From Klebsiella variicola (GTDB taxonomy: Bacteria; Pseudomonadota; Gammaproteobacteria; Enterobacterales; Enterobacteriaceae), in NCBI RefSeq assembly GCF_000828055.2, contig NZ_CP010523.2, positions 620,001-684,000 on the forward strand: a stretch of DNA of 64,000 bases, given 5' to 3'. The translations under genes and the position numbers were made by a program. The notes under the pieces were generated by a model, which did no database searches, was not told the DNA's origin, and saw nothing but the letters and a program-made list of their open reading frames with translations. Below are positions 11,494 through 21,865 of the stretch, piece after piece. The first letter of the stretch is position 1. Each line of letters begins with the position of its first letter.

Positions 11494-12465
11494 TCAGGAG
11501 GCCAGTGCGAGCACCGCGCGTGCTGTTGTCTCTTCCGTTACCAGGCCATTAATGCGCTTGCCAATCAGAGCGGCATGAATCGCCTGCGCTTTTTGTTCTC
11601 CCCCGGCGACGCCGACGATGGTTGGCAGCTGCGCCAGCTCATCCAGGGTTACGCCGAGCAGTTCCCGATGGATCTCCAGTCCTTCTACCGGCCGGCCGTC
11701 GGCCTGCAGGAAATAACCTAAAATGTCGCCGACCGCGCCTTTGCGCGCGTACATCAGCTGTTCGCCCTCGCTGATATAGCCGGAGCGTAAAATGGTGGCG
11801 TCGCGCCGCTGATCGATGGCGCCAATGCCAACCACCGCCGCGTCCGCCGCCGTCGCCGCCAGCATCACGTCGCGCACGCTCGACTCGCGGCGCAGGATCT
11901 CGGCGACCTCCGCCGAAGAGACCCGCAGCGGCGCCGGAATAATGCTGACGCTGCAGGCGGCATCAAGCTGGCCGATGCCGGTCATATAGGGGCCGACGCC
12001 GCCGGAGAGGGTCACCAGCCGCACCTGCTGCGAGCCGATAAAGCCGCTGAGATGCTGCAGGCAGCTCATGGTGGCTTCGCCGAAACCGACTGCTAATAAT
12101 TGCCCCGGTTGCAGAATGCCCATCAGCGACTGCGCCGCGCCGATACCCAGCCGGGTATTCATCGGCGGGGTGTTGAGCGCCGGCAGCACGCGGGCAATCT
12201 TGAGGCCAAAACGCTGCTGGAGTTCACTTTCCAGCGCCAGACAGCCCTCATAGCGCGAGTTGATCTGCACGCGGATCACCCCGGACTGGCGGCCTTTCTC
12301 CAGCAGGCGAGAAATCTTCAGCCGCGGCAGCCCCAAACGCTCGCCGATGTCATTTTGCGTCAGGCCGTCGTGGTAGTAGCACCACGCCACCCGCGCCACC
12401 AGCTCTTCCTCGGCTAACGCCAGCCCGGCGTAGCGGTTCTCTTCCGTAATGCGTTTTTCGCTCAT
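11494..12465 (-). CDS. lsrR: LsrR, SorC/DeoR-type repressor of the lsr operon
   Basis: 323 aa (317 in E. coli). The N-terminal helix-turn-helix reads [20 protein letters not shown]. The larger C-terminal sugar-binding domain contains [11 protein letters not shown] and [17 protein letters not shown], which form the phospho-AI-2 pocket. It represses both lsrRK and lsrACDBFG until phospho-AI-2 binds. The shared 215-bp divergent region carries matching inverted repeats at each end that would suit this repressor. Confidence 0.95.
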   Translation of the reverse strand: MSEKRITEENRYAGLALAEEELVARVAWCYYHDGLTQNDIGERLGLPRLKISRLLEKGRQSGVIRVQINSRYEGCLALESELQQRFGLKIARVLPALNTPPMNTRLGIGAAQSLMGILQPGQLLAVGFGEATMSCLQHLSGFIGSQQVRLVTLSGGVGPYMTGIGQLDAACSVSIIPAPLRVSSAEVAEILRRESSVRDVMLAATAADAAVVGIGAIDQRRDATILRSGYISEGEQLMYARKGAVGDILGYFLQADGRPVEGLEIHRELLGVTLDELAQLPTIVGVAGGEQKAQAIHAALIGKRINGLVTEETTARAVLALAS

Positions 12466-12680
12466 AAATTGAACTCTTATAAAAATTTAGATCATATGTT
12501 CGCTATTGCGCGATCGGAAAGTGTGAGCCGACTGGCAAAACGGATCTTTCATCGCTGGCCCATTTTTTCCTGACGATCTAAAGCACCAAAGTGTGATCTT
12601 CGCACGGTTGTAAATATAGTTCACCGTCTACGCTTTTGAACATTATTAAATTTAAAAATCATTTGTTCAATTGAGGCGCG
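12466..12680. promoter_or_regulatory. Divergent lsrR/lsrA control region with paired LsrR-like boxes and CRP-like sites
   Basis: Near lsrA, TTGAACA (12636-12642) faces TGTTCAA (12664-12670). Near lsrR, TTGAACT (12469-12475) faces TGTTCG (12497-12502). Spacing is almost the same in both. Two CRP-like half-sites lie between them: TGTGA in AAAGTGTGAGCC, about 12521-12525, and TGTGATCTTCGCAC, about 12593-12606. The arrangement fits LsrR repression plus CRP activation, as known for E. coli lsr. Confidence 0.65.
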
Positions 12681-14171
12681 ATGATGAAGCCACTGCTTGA
12701 AGCTCGCCAGATTTGCAAACAGTTCTCCGGCGTTGCGGTGCTCAAGGGCATTGATTTCACGCTAGGCGCGGGCCAGGTGCATGCGCTGATGGGCGGCAAC
12801 GGCGCGGGTAAATCGACGCTGATGAAGATCATCGCCGGCGTCGAAACGCCGGATAGCGGTGAACTGACGATCGGCGACCGCGCGTTTGCGCGCCTCAATC
12901 CGGCGCTGGCTCATCAGTTAGGCATCTATTTGGTGCCGCAGGAGCCGATGCTGTTTCCCAACCTCAGCGTGCGCGAGAACATTCTTTTCCGCCTGCCGAA
13001 GCGGGCGGATACCGTCGCGCGGTTGCAGGACAAACTGCAGCAGTTGAACTGCCAGATCAACCTCGACGCCAGCGCCAGCACGCTCGAGGTAGCCGATCAA
13101 CAGATGGTCGAGATCCTGCGCGGGCTGATGCGCGAGGCCAGGATCCTGATCCTGGATGAACCCACCGCCTCTTTAACGCCGGGTGAAACCGAGAGGCTCT
13201 TTAGCCAGATCCGCGCGTTACAGGCGCTGGACGTTGGGATCGTCTTTATCTCACACAAATTGCCCGAAATCCGCCAGCTTGCCAGCCATATTTCGGTGAT
13301 GCGCGACGGCGCGGTGGTGCTGAGCGGCGAGACCGCGGCATACCGCGATGAGCAACTGATTAACGCGATGACGCCGGTCAGCCGCGACCATGCGCTGAGC
13401 GACACGCAAAAGCTGTGGCTGTCGCTACCGGGTAACCGCCGTACGCAACCGCAGGACTTTCCCGTGCTGCGGGTGGAGGATCTCACCGGAGAAGGTTTTA
13501 TCGATCTCAATCTGGAGATCCGCGCCGGAGAGATCGTCGGTCTGGCCGGGCTGGTAGGATCCGGGCGCACCGAATTTGCCGAAACCTTATACGGCCTGCG
13601 TCCACCGCGCGCCGGGCGGATCTGGCTGGAGAATCGCGAGATTAGCCGCGACAGTACCCGCGCCCGGCTGGCCAGCGGGCTGGTCTATCTGCCGGAAGAC
13701 CGCCAGGTCTCGGGGCTGTTTCTTGATGCGCCGGTGCGCTGGAACACGGTGATGTTCAATCAGCCGTCGTGGTGGCAGCAGGGGAAACGGGAGGCGGCGG
13801 TGGTTGAACGCTATCACCGGGCGCTGGGGATCAAGCTGGCCGATGGCGATCAGCCGGTGCGCACTCTCTCTGGCGGTAACCAGCAAAAGGTGCTGCTGGC
13901 GCGCTGTCTGGAAGCTAATCCGTTACTGCTGATTGTCGATGAGCCGACGCGCGGCGTGGATGTCTCCGCCCGCGCCGATATCTATCAACTGCTAAAAAGC
14001 GTTGCCGCGCAAAACGTGGCGGTGCTGATGATCTCCTCCGATGTGGATGAGTTCGTTGGCCTGGCCGACCGGGTGCTGGTGATGCATCAGGGCCGCTACA
14101 GCGGTGAGCTGGCGCGACAGGCGGTGACCGTCGATCGCATGATGACCCTGGCCTTCGGAGGGCAGGCATGA
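12681..14171 (+). CDS. lsrA: LsrA, AI-2 ABC transporter ATP-binding protein
   Basis: 496 aa with two ABC domains, as in sugar-type importers. The first has Walker [10 protein letters not shown] (about residue 40) and Walker [10 protein letters not shown]. The second has a degenerate P-loop (GLVGSGRTE) but an intact signature [16 protein letters not shown] and Walker [19 protein letters not shown]. It powers AI-2 uptake through LsrC and LsrD. Two adjacent ATGs (12681 and 12684) follow a GAGG ribosome site. Its stop overlaps lsrC by 4 bp. Confidence 0.96.
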   Translation: MMKPLLEARQICKQFSGVAVLKGIDFTLGAGQVHALMGGNGAGKSTLMKIIAGVETPDSGELTIGDRAFARLNPALAHQLGIYLVPQEPMLFPNLSVRENILFRLPKRADTVARLQDKLQQLNCQINLDASASTLEVADQQMVEILRGLMREARILILDEPTASLTPGETERLFSQIRALQALDVGIVFISHKLPEIRQLASHISVMRDGAVVLSGETAAYRDEQLINAMTPVSRDHALSDTQKLWLSLPGNRRTQPQDFPVLRVEDLTGEGFIDLNLEIRAGEIVGLAGLVGSGRTEFAETLYGLRPPRAGRIWLENREISRDSTRARLASGLVYLPEDRQVSGLFLDAPVRWNTVMFNQPSWWQQGKREAAVVERYHRALGIKLADGDQPVRTLSGGNQQKVLLARCLEANPLLLIVDEPTRGVDVSARADIYQLLKSVAAQNVAVLMISSDVDEFVGLADRVLVMHQGRYSGELARQAVTVDRMMTLAFGGQA

Positions 14172-15202
14172 AAACGTTACTGAAGAATCGCGAACTGAGC
14201 GCCTTCTTTGCCATCGTGGCGCTCTTTGCCGTGCTGGTGGCGCTCAATCCAGCCTATTTCAGCCTGCAGACCCTGGCGATGATTTTCGCCAGCTCGCAAA
14301 TCCTCTGCCTGCTGGCATTGGGCGCGACGCTGGTGATGCTGACCCGCAATATTGACGTGTCGGTAGGCTCCACCGTTGGGCTGTGCGCCATCGCCGTCGG
14401 CGTGGCGCTGAACAACGGTTACGGGCTGGCGACGGCTATCGCCTTTGCGCTGGCGATTGGCGCGCTGGCCGGGGCGTTTAACGGCCTGCTGGTAGTGGGA
14501 CTGCGCATTCCGGCGATCGTCGCCACCCTCGGCACGCTGGGGTTGTATCGCGGGGTGATGCTGCTGTGGACCGGCGGGAAATGGATCGAGGGCTTGCCCG
14601 ACAGCCTGAAGTCGCTCTCGGAGCCGGCGTTTATCGGCGTGTCGCCGCTGGGCTGGCTGGTGCTGGCGCTGCTGCTGGCGGGCGGCTGGCTGCTGTCGCG
14701 CACCGCCTTTGGTCGTGATTTTTACGCCGTCGGCGATAACCTCGCCGCCGCGCGCCAGTTGGGCGTGGCGGTCAATCGCACGCGGATGCTGGCCTTTACC
14801 CTCAACGGCATGCTGGCGGCCTGCGCCGGGATTGTCTTCGCCGCGCAGATTGGTTTTGTGCCTAATCAGACCGGCAGCGGGCTGGAGATGAAAGCCATCG
14901 CCGCCTGCGTACTGGGCGGGATCTCGCTGCTCGGCGGTACCGGCACGCTGCTCGGCGCGTTTCTCGGCGCCTTTTTCCTCACCCAAATCGACACCGTGCT
15001 GGTGCTGTTCCGCCTTCCCGCCTGGTGGAATGACTTTATCGCCGGCCTGGTGCTGCTCGGCGTGCTGGTGCTCGATGGCCGCCTGCGCCAGGCGCTGGCC
15101 CGCCATCAGCGGGCGCTAAAGTACAGCCGTTTCCAGCCCGGTAATAAAGGGGGCAAACAGGTTGCCCGCTTTCCCGAACGCAAAAGCAAAGAGGTGGCTT
15201 AA
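14168..15202 (+). CDS. lsrC: LsrC, AI-2 ABC transporter permease
   Basis: 344 aa, strongly hydrophobic, with about ten predicted helices and the family motif in [14 protein letters not shown], characteristic of ribose/AI-2-type permeases. The C-terminal tail after the last helix is polar and basic. It forms the membrane channel together with LsrD. The ATGA overlap with lsrA and immediate abutment to lsrD indicate tight co-translation. Confidence 0.95.
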   Translation: MKTLLKNRELSAFFAIVALFAVLVALNPAYFSLQTLAMIFASSQILCLLALGATLVMLTRNIDVSVGSTVGLCAIAVGVALNNGYGLATAIAFALAIGALAGAFNGLLVVGLRIPAIVATLGTLGLYRGVMLLWTGGKWIEGLPDSLKSLSEPAFIGVSPLGWLVLALLLAGGWLLSRTAFGRDFYAVGDNLAAARQLGVAVNRTRMLAFTLNGMLAACAGIVFAAQIGFVPNQTGSGLEMKAIAACVLGGISLLGGTGTLLGAFLGAFFLTQIDTVLVLFRLPAWWNDFIAGLVLLGVLVLDGRLRQALARHQRALKYSRFQPGNKGGKQVARFPERKSKEVA

Positions 15203-16207
15203 ATGAAGCTGAAGCTTAACTGGGAAAGCGCGCTGCTGGCGTTGCTGATCGCGGAAATCCTGCTATTCGGCGCGTTGAATTCGCGCATGCTGGATCTCAA
15301 TATGCTGCTCTTTAGCACCAGCGACTTTATCTGCATCGGTATTGTCGCGCTGCCGCTGACGCTGGTGATCATCAGCGGCGGGATCGATATTTCGCTGGGC
15401 TCGACCATCGGCCTGTGCGCCATCGCCCTCGGGGTGATGACCCAGGCGGCCTGGCCGCTGTGGCTGGCGGTATCGCTGACGTTGCTCTTGGGACTGCTGT
15501 GCGGGTTATTCAACGCCGCGCTGATCCACTACACCGGCATCAGCCCGCTGGTGATCACGCTTGGTACGCTATATCTGTATGGCGGCGGCGCGCTGCTGCT
15601 TTCCGGGATGGCCGGCGCGACCGGTTACGAGGGGATTGGCGGTTTTCCCGATAGCTTCACCGCCATCGCCAATTTAACCCTCGCCGGACTGCCGCTGCCG
15701 CTGGTGCTGTTCGCGATTATCACCTTTCTCTTCTGGCTGCTGGCCCATCGCGGGCGCTTTGGCCGCCATCTCTTTTTACTCGGGCAAAACCCGCGCGCCG
15801 CGCGCTATGCCGCGCTGTCGGTGAACGGCATCCCGTACGTGCTGTATGGCCTGGTGGGCGTCGCCTCGGCGGTCGCGGCGCTGGTGATGGTCTCCTATTT
15901 CGGCTCGGCGCGTTCGGATTTAGGCCGCGACCTGCTGATGCCGGCGCTGACCGCGGCGGTGCTCGGCGGGGCCAATATTTACGGCGGCTCGGGATCGATA
16001 CTGGGTACCGCGCTGGCGGCATTGCTGGTGGGGTATCTGCAACAGGGTTTACAGATGGTCGGCATCCCCAACCAGGTGTCGAGCGCGCTGTCAGGGGCGC
16101 TGTTGGTTGTGGTGGTGATGGGGCGTTCGCTGAGCCTGCACCGTGAATGGGTGCGCGCGACCTGGCGGCGTCTTTTCTCGCATAGAACAATCGGAGCACA
16201 ACAATGA
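15203..16207 (+). CDS. lsrD: LsrD, AI-2 ABC transporter permease
   Basis: 334 aa, paralogous to Lsr[21 protein letters not shown] repeats the permease motif, and [16 protein letters not shown] is the conserved C-terminal coupling region. It starts one base after the lsrC stop and overlaps lsrB by 4 bp. Together with LsrC it makes the heterodimeric inner-membrane channel for AI-2. Confidence 0.95.
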   Translation: MKLKLNWESALLALLIAEILLFGALNSRMLDLNMLLFSTSDFICIGIVALPLTLVIISGGIDISLGSTIGLCAIALGVMTQAAWPLWLAVSLTLLLGLLCGLFNAALIHYTGISPLVITLGTLYLYGGGALLLSGMAGATGYEGIGGFPDSFTAIANLTLAGLPLPLVLFAIITFLFWLLAHRGRFGRHLFLLGQNPRAARYAALSVNGIPYVLYGLVGVASAVAALVMVSYFGSARSDLGRDLLMPALTAAVLGGANIYGGSGSILGTALAALLVGYLQQGLQMVGIPNQVSSALSGALLVVVVMGRSLSLHREWVRATWRRLFSHRTIGAQQ

Positions 16208-17217
16208 AAACAAAACGTATCCTGCAGGTCAGCGCGCTGGCGCTGGCGATGAGCGTGGTTACCGCGCAAGCGGCGGACCGCATCGCCTTTATTCCTAAGC
16301 TGGTCGGCGTCGGCTTCTTTACCAGCGGCGGCAACGGCGCGAAAGAGGCGGGGAAAGCGCTGGGTGTGGATGTCACCTATGACGGCCCCACCGAGCCCAG
16401 CGTCTCCGGCCAGGTGCAGCTTATCAACAACTTCGTCAACCAGGGCTACAACGCGATTATCGTCTCCGCCGTTTCGCCGGACAGCCTGTGCCCGGCGCTG
16501 AAGCGGGCGATGCAGCGCGGGGTGAAAGTCCTGACCTGGGATTCCGATACCAAACCGGAGTGCCGCAGCATCTATATCAACCAGGGCACGCCGCAGCAGC
16601 TCGGCGGCCTGCTGGTGGAGATGGCGGAAAAGCAGGTCAGCAAACCTGCCGCCAAAGTCGCGTTTTTCTACTCCAGCCCGACGGTGACCGACCAGAACCA
16701 GTGGGTGAAGGAAGCCAAAGCCAAAATCGAAAAAGAGCATCCGCAGTGGCAAATCGTCACCACCCAGTTTGGCTATAACGATGCCACCAAATCGCTGCAA
16801 ACCGCCGAGGGGATCTTAAAAGCGTATCCGGATCTCGACGCCATTATCGCGCCGGATGCCAATGCGTTGCCGGCGGCGGCGCAGGCGGCGGAGAACCTCA
16901 AGCGTCAGGGCGTGGCGATCGTCGGCTTTAGTACGCCGAACGTGATGCGCCCGTACGTTGAGCGCGGCACGGTGAAAGCGTTCGGCCTGTGGGATGTGGT
17001 TCAGCAGGGCAAAATTGCGGTTAACGTCGCCGATCGATTGCTGAAAAAGGGCGATCTTAACGTAGGCGATAGCGTTGAGGTGAAAGATATCGGCTCGCTG
17101 AAGGTCGAACCGAATAGCGTGCAGGGCTACCAGTATGAGGCGAAGGGCAACGGTATCGTGCTGCTGCCGGAGCGCGTGGTGTTCAGCAAAGAGAACATCA
17201 ACAACTACGACTTCTGA
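16204..17217 (+). CDS. lsrB: LsrB, periplasmic AI-2-binding protein
   Basis: 337 aa with a Sec signal peptide ([18 protein letters not shown], cleavage after AQA near residue 23). The mature protein is a type-I periplasmic binding protein: [18 protein letters not shown], then [15 protein letters not shown] and [14 protein letters not shown], regions that line the AI-2 pocket in known LsrB structures. It captures AI-2 in the periplasm and delivers it to LsrCD. The ACACAACA spacer with GGAG gives a good ribosome site. Confidence 0.96.
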   Translation: MKTKRILQVSALALAMSVVTAQAADRIAFIPKLVGVGFFTSGGNGAKEAGKALGVDVTYDGPTEPSVSGQVQLINNFVNQGYNAIIVSAVSPDSLCPALKRAMQRGVKVLTWDSDTKPECRSIYINQGTPQQLGGLLVEMAEKQVSKPAAKVAFFYSSPTVTDQNQWVKEAKAKIEKEHPQWQIVTTQFGYNDATKSLQTAEGILKAYPDLDAIIAPDANALPAAAQAAENLKRQGVAIVGFSTPNVMRPYVERGTVKAFGLWDVVQQGKIAVNVADRLLKKGDLNVGDSVEVKDIGSLKVEPNSVQGYQYEAKGNGIVLLPERVVFSKENINNYDF

Positions 17218-17228
17218 CGGAGGAAAAG

Positions 17229-18116
17229 ATGGCTGATTTAGACGATATCAAAGAGGGTAAGGACTTCGGCATCGACCGCCCGCAGCAGAATACGCTGTAT
17301 ACCCTGAAAGGCTGTGGTTCACTGGATTGGGGCATGCAGTCACGGCTGGCGCGCATCTTTAATCCGCACAGCAACCGCACGGTGATGCTGGCCTTCGATC
17401 ACGGCTACTTCCAGGGGCCAACGACCGGGCTTGAGCGTATCGACCTGTCGATTGCGCCGCTGTTTGCCGACACCGACGTGCTGATGTGCACCCGCGGCGT
17501 ACTGCGTAGCCAGGTGCCGGCGGCCACCAATAAGCCGGTGGTACTGCGCGCCTCCGGCGGCAATTCGATTTTGAGCGAACTCTCCAACGAATGCGTGGCG
17601 GTGGCGATGGAAGACGCGCTGCGTCTCAACGTATGCGCGGTGGCGGCGCAGGTTTATATCGGCAGCGAATACGAACATCAGTCGATCAATAACATCATCA
17701 AACTGGTGGATGCCGGTAATCGCTACGGTATGCCGGTACTGGCGGTTACCGGCGTCGGCAAAGAGATGACCCGCGACGCGCGCTACTTCTCGCTGGCCAG
17801 CCGGATTGCCGCCGAAATGGGGGCGCAGTTTGTGAAGACCTATTTCGTTGAGGAAGGCTTTGAAAAAGTGACCGCCAGCTGTCCGGTGCCGATCGTTATC
17901 GCCGGCGGTAAAAAACTGCCGGAGCATGAGGCGCTGGAGATGTGCTGGCGGGCGATCGACCAGGGGGCTTCCGGGGTGGATATGGGGCGCAATATCTTCC
18001 AGTCCAGCGCCCCGCGCGCGATGCTGAAGGCGGTGAAAAAGGTGGTGCATGAGAATCTGAACGCGCGCGAAGCGTATCAGTTCTGGCAGGAAGAGAAACA
18101 GGGAGAGCTGAAATGA
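17229..18116 (+). CDS. lsrF: LsrF, 3-hydroxy-2,4-pentadione-5-phosphate thiolase
   Basis: 295 aa, class-I-aldolase-like TIM barrel. The sequence shows [12 protein letters not shown] near the first strand and [15 protein letters not shown], whose lysine is the expected Schiff-base residue. LsrF transfers an acetyl group from isomerised phospho-AI-2 to CoA, the final step of signal destruction. It overlaps lsrG by 4 bp at its 3' end. Confidence 0.95.
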   Translation: MADLDDIKEGKDFGIDRPQQNTLYTLKGCGSLDWGMQSRLARIFNPHSNRTVMLAFDHGYFQGPTTGLERIDLSIAPLFADTDVLMCTRGVLRSQVPAATNKPVVLRASGGNSILSELSNECVAVAMEDALRLNVCAVAAQVYIGSEYEHQSINNIIKLVDAGNRYGMPVLAVTGVGKEMTRDARYFSLASRIAAEMGAQFVKTYFVEEGFEKVTASCPVPIVIAGGKKLPEHEALEMCWRAIDQGASGVDMGRNIFQSSAPRAMLKAVKKVVHENLNAREAYQFWQEEKQGELK

Positions 18117-18409
18117 ACGTGACGCTGGTGGAGATCAATATTAAACCCGAGCGGGTGGATGAGTTTCTTGAGGTGTTTCGCGCCAACCACGAGGGCGCGC
18201 TGCGGGAACCAGGCAACCTGCGCTTTGATGTCCTGCAGGATCCCGAGGTGAAAACCCGCTTTTTTATCTACGAAGCCTATAAAGACGATGAGGCGGTGCT
18301 GGCGCATAAGAAGACGCCGCACTATTTAGCCTGCGTCGAAAAGCTGGAGGAGATGATGTCGCAGCCGCGGCAGAAACGCAGCTTTATCGGCCTGTTGCCG
18401 CAGGTATGA
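18113..18409 (+). CDS. lsrG: LsrG, phospho-AI-2 isomerase
   Basis: 98 aa, a dimeric alpha/beta-barrel (ABM-type) domain beginning [18 protein letters not shown], the same length class as E. coli LsrG (96 aa). It isomerises phospho-AI-2 before LsrF acts. It is the last gene of the operon; the tam methyltransferase that follows lsrG in E. coli is absent. A strong hairpin follows directly. Confidence 0.94.
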   Translation: MNVTLVEINIKPERVDEFLEVFRANHEGALREPGNLRFDVLQDPEVKTRFFIYEAYKDDEAVLAHKKTPHYLACVEKLEEMMSQPRQKRSFIGLLPQV

Positions 18410-18416
18410 GGATTTT

Positions 18417-18449
18417 CCTTCCCCCTCTCCCTGTGGGAGAGGGGGAAGG
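18417..18449. terminator. 15-bp perfect hairpin between convergent lsrG and patA
   Basis: CCTTCCCCCTCTCCC pairs perfectly with GGGAGAGGGGGAAGG around a TGT loop. It lies 8 bp after the lsrG stop and 8 bp before the patA stop, so it probably stops both transcripts. There is no long U-run. It belongs to the same repeat family as the hairpin at 9813-9833. Confidence 0.7.
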
Positions 18450-18456
18450 GCACTTA

Positions 18457-19890
<1,434 letters not shown>

Positions 19891-20093
19891 TTACGCCAGT
19901 TCGGCAGAAGCGGTGAAAATCGGGATAAATGCAAAGTAAAAGACGAAATGTGTAAAATTTAATCTCATTGCGCCACTATTGGCACGTTTTATTCCTGAGC
20001 TGACGAGATTTTCTGCCTGGCGGCGATGAACGGGGCGATCCGTCGTGGTGCGAGCTGCCCCAGGGCGGGGCAGCCGGTGGTAACAAAAGAGGC

Positions 20094-20648
20094 TTAGTCG
20101 AGCTGAGAGATCTCCATCGCCGCCCGGTCGATAATGCCGATGATCTGCTTGAGCTGGGCGGCACTGCTGGCCTGCTGGTTCACTTTCAGGTCGAGGACCG
20201 CTTTGAAGTTTTCCAGCGCGCGCTTCATCTGCGGATCCCGGCGCAGCTCGCAGCCGACCATCCGCGCCTGCAGACGCTCCTGGATATGGGCCAGGTGCTC
20301 CTGGTTCTCGGCGTGCAGCTGTTTTCCTTCCTCGCTGATAACGATTTTTTTACGTCCGTTGTCATCTTCCACGCTGATAAGGCCCTGGTCCTGGAGCAGA
20401 TCCAGCGTCGGGTAGATCACCCCCGGGCTGGGGCTGTAGTTCCCCTGGGTAAGCGTTTCGATCTCTTTGATCAGCTCATAGCCATGGCTGGCGTTGCGGC
20501 TGAGGATATCCAGAATGATCAGCCGCAGTTCACCGTGGCCAAAGAAACGCTGGCGGCGTCCGCCGCCGCGGCGGCCATGGTCGCCGTGTTCGCTGGGATC
20601 ACCGTGGCGCCCGCGTGGCCCACGCCCCTCTTCATGATGATGTCGCAT
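20094..20648 (-). CDS. yqjI: YqjI (NfeR), PadR-family metal-sensing repressor
   Basis: 184 aa. A histidine-rich N-terminus (MRHHHEEGRGPRGRHGDPSE, then HGDHGRRGGG) precedes a PadR winged helix (LRLIILDILSRNASHGYELI, then PGVIYPTLDLLQDQGLI). In E. coli YqjI the N-terminal extension binds nickel or iron and the protein represses itself and yqjH. Here it is divergent from yqjH across a 237-bp spacer with matching TATATCTA boxes. The neighbour aer of E. coli is missing. Confidence 0.93.
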   Translation of the reverse strand: MRHHHEEGRGPRGRHGDPSEHGDHGRRGGGRRQRFFGHGELRLIILDILSRNASHGYELIKEIETLTQGNYSPSPGVIYPTLDLLQDQGLISVEDDNGRKKIVISEEGKQLHAENQEHLAHIQERLQARMVGCELRRDPQMKRALENFKAVLDLKVNQQASSAAQLKQIIGIIDRAAMEISQLD

Positions 20649-20668
20649 GGTTACCTCCTGCTGTTTTT

Positions 20669-20862
20669 GATATATCTAATTTATATCTAAAAAATGAATG
20701 TTCGCAATGCTGGTTGCTATTTATTTTTTAATATATTGATATGTATGTAATTATTTTCTGATTGTGGATTTTGATGCGGTTTGTTTTGACTATATCAAAA
20801 AAAGACTTGCATTCTTTTTAGTTGGCAATCATTATCATTTGCATCAAGTTTAGATATATCTA
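20669..20862. promoter_or_regulatory. yqjI/yqjH divergent control region: YqjI-type boxes and a Fur box
   Basis: Next to yqjI lies TATATCTAATTTATATCTA (about 20671-20689, two direct TATATCTA units); next to yqjH lies the perfect palindrome TAGATATATCTA (20851-20862). These shared units suit YqjI. GGCAATCATTATCATTTGC (20824-20842) matches the 19-bp Fur consensus at 14 positions, consistent with iron repression of the ferric reductase. Binding is inferred from sequence. Confidence 0.65.
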
Positions 20863-20885
20863 TTTACCGTTCACGAAGGCAATCG

Positions 20886-21662
20886 ATGATGACAAAAACC
20901 AAAGCAGACAAGTACCCGCAGCGTGTCCGCAATGAGCTGCGTTTCCGTGAGCTGACGGTGCTGCGCGTGGAGCGCGCAGGCGCGGCGTTCCAGCGTATCG
21001 TGCTGGGAGGCGAGGCGCTGGAAGGCTTCGCTTCTCACGGCTTTGACGACCATACCAAGCTTTTTTTCCCCGAGCCGGGCGCGGCATTTACCCCGCCGCA
21101 GGTGACCGAGGAGGGGATTGACTGGGGCGAGGGCGTGCGGCCTGCCACCCGTGACTATACGCCGCTGTACGATGCCGAACGTCACGAGCTGGCTTACGAT
21201 TTCTATATCCACGATGGCGGTATTGCCAGCCGCTGGGCGCTGGAAGCAAAAGTGGGCGATAAGCTGGTGATCGGCGGCCCGCGCGGCTCGCTGGTGGTGC
21301 CGCAAGATTATGCCTGGCAGCTGTATGTTTGCGATGAGTCCGGCATGCCGGCGCTGCGCCGTCGTCTGCTGGGATTACGCCAGCTGCCGGCAAGGCCGCA
21401 GGTGACGGCCATCGTTACTATCGCCGATGCGTCGTATAAAGATTATCTGGCGGATCTCGACGGCTTTAACATCGAGTGGGTGGTGGGCCACAACCCGGCC
21501 TTCGTCGCCGAGCGTCTGGCCCAGGTGAAGGTGCCGGCGGAGGATTATTTCATCTGGCTGACCGGCGAAGGCGCGGTGGTGAAATCGCTGCTGGCGCGCT
21601 TTGAAGACGAGAGCATCGAACAGCAACTGGTGCGTTCCCAGGCGTACTGGCACAGTAAGTAA
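20886..21662 (+). CDS. yqjH: YqjH (NfeF), NADPH-dependent ferric-chelate reductase
   Basis: 258 aa (254 in E. coli), a siderophore-interacting-protein family flavoreductase. RPATRDYTPLY is the FAD-binding RxYT-type motif and the C-terminal SIP domain carries YVCDESGMPALRRRLL. It reduces ferric iron in siderophores such as ferric dicitrate or enterobactin, releasing Fe2+ in the cytoplasm. Two adjacent ATGs (20886, 20889) are possible. The upstream Fur box and YqjI boxes link it to iron and nickel status. Confidence 0.94.
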   Translation: MMTKTKADKYPQRVRNELRFRELTVLRVERAGAAFQRIVLGGEALEGFASHGFDDHTKLFFPEPGAAFTPPQVTEEGIDWGEGVRPATRDYTPLYDAERHELAYDFYIHDGGIASRWALEAKVGDKLVIGGPRGSLVVPQDYAWQLYVCDESGMPALRRRLLGLRQLPARPQVTAIVTIADASYKDYLADLDGFNIEWVVGHNPAFVAERLAQVKVPAEDYFIWLTGEGAVVKSLLARFEDESIEQQLVRSQAYWHSK

Positions 21663-21865
21663 AAAGCCATCGTGGTAAAACCCGGATAGCGGCTTGCGCC
21701 TTATCCGGGCTACGGTTGGCGCCGTTTTTTGTCGGGTGGCGGCTTACGCCTTACCCGACCTTCTATTCGGCGGTGTGACGTCGCCCCAGTAAAACCCGGA
21801 TAGCGGCTTGCGTACGGTTGGCGCCGATTTGTAGCCCCGGTAAGCACAGCGCCACCGGGGAAGGC
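21663..21865. repeat. REP/BIME-like repeats between yqjH and the DHA kinase gene
   Basis: AAAACCCGGATAGCGGCTTGCG occurs at about 21678 and again at about 21790, both followed by TACGGTTGGCGCCG after different short stretches. Between them CGGGTGGCGGCTTACGCCTTACCCG forms a hairpin. The whole 200-bp spacer between two convergent genes is made of these units; I see no gene in it. Confidence 0.7.

Noticed and set aside
14177..15106. 309-codon minus-strand frame inside lsrC
   Set aside because: Shadow of GC-rich third positions; glutamine/histidine-rich translation typical of antisense of membrane proteins.
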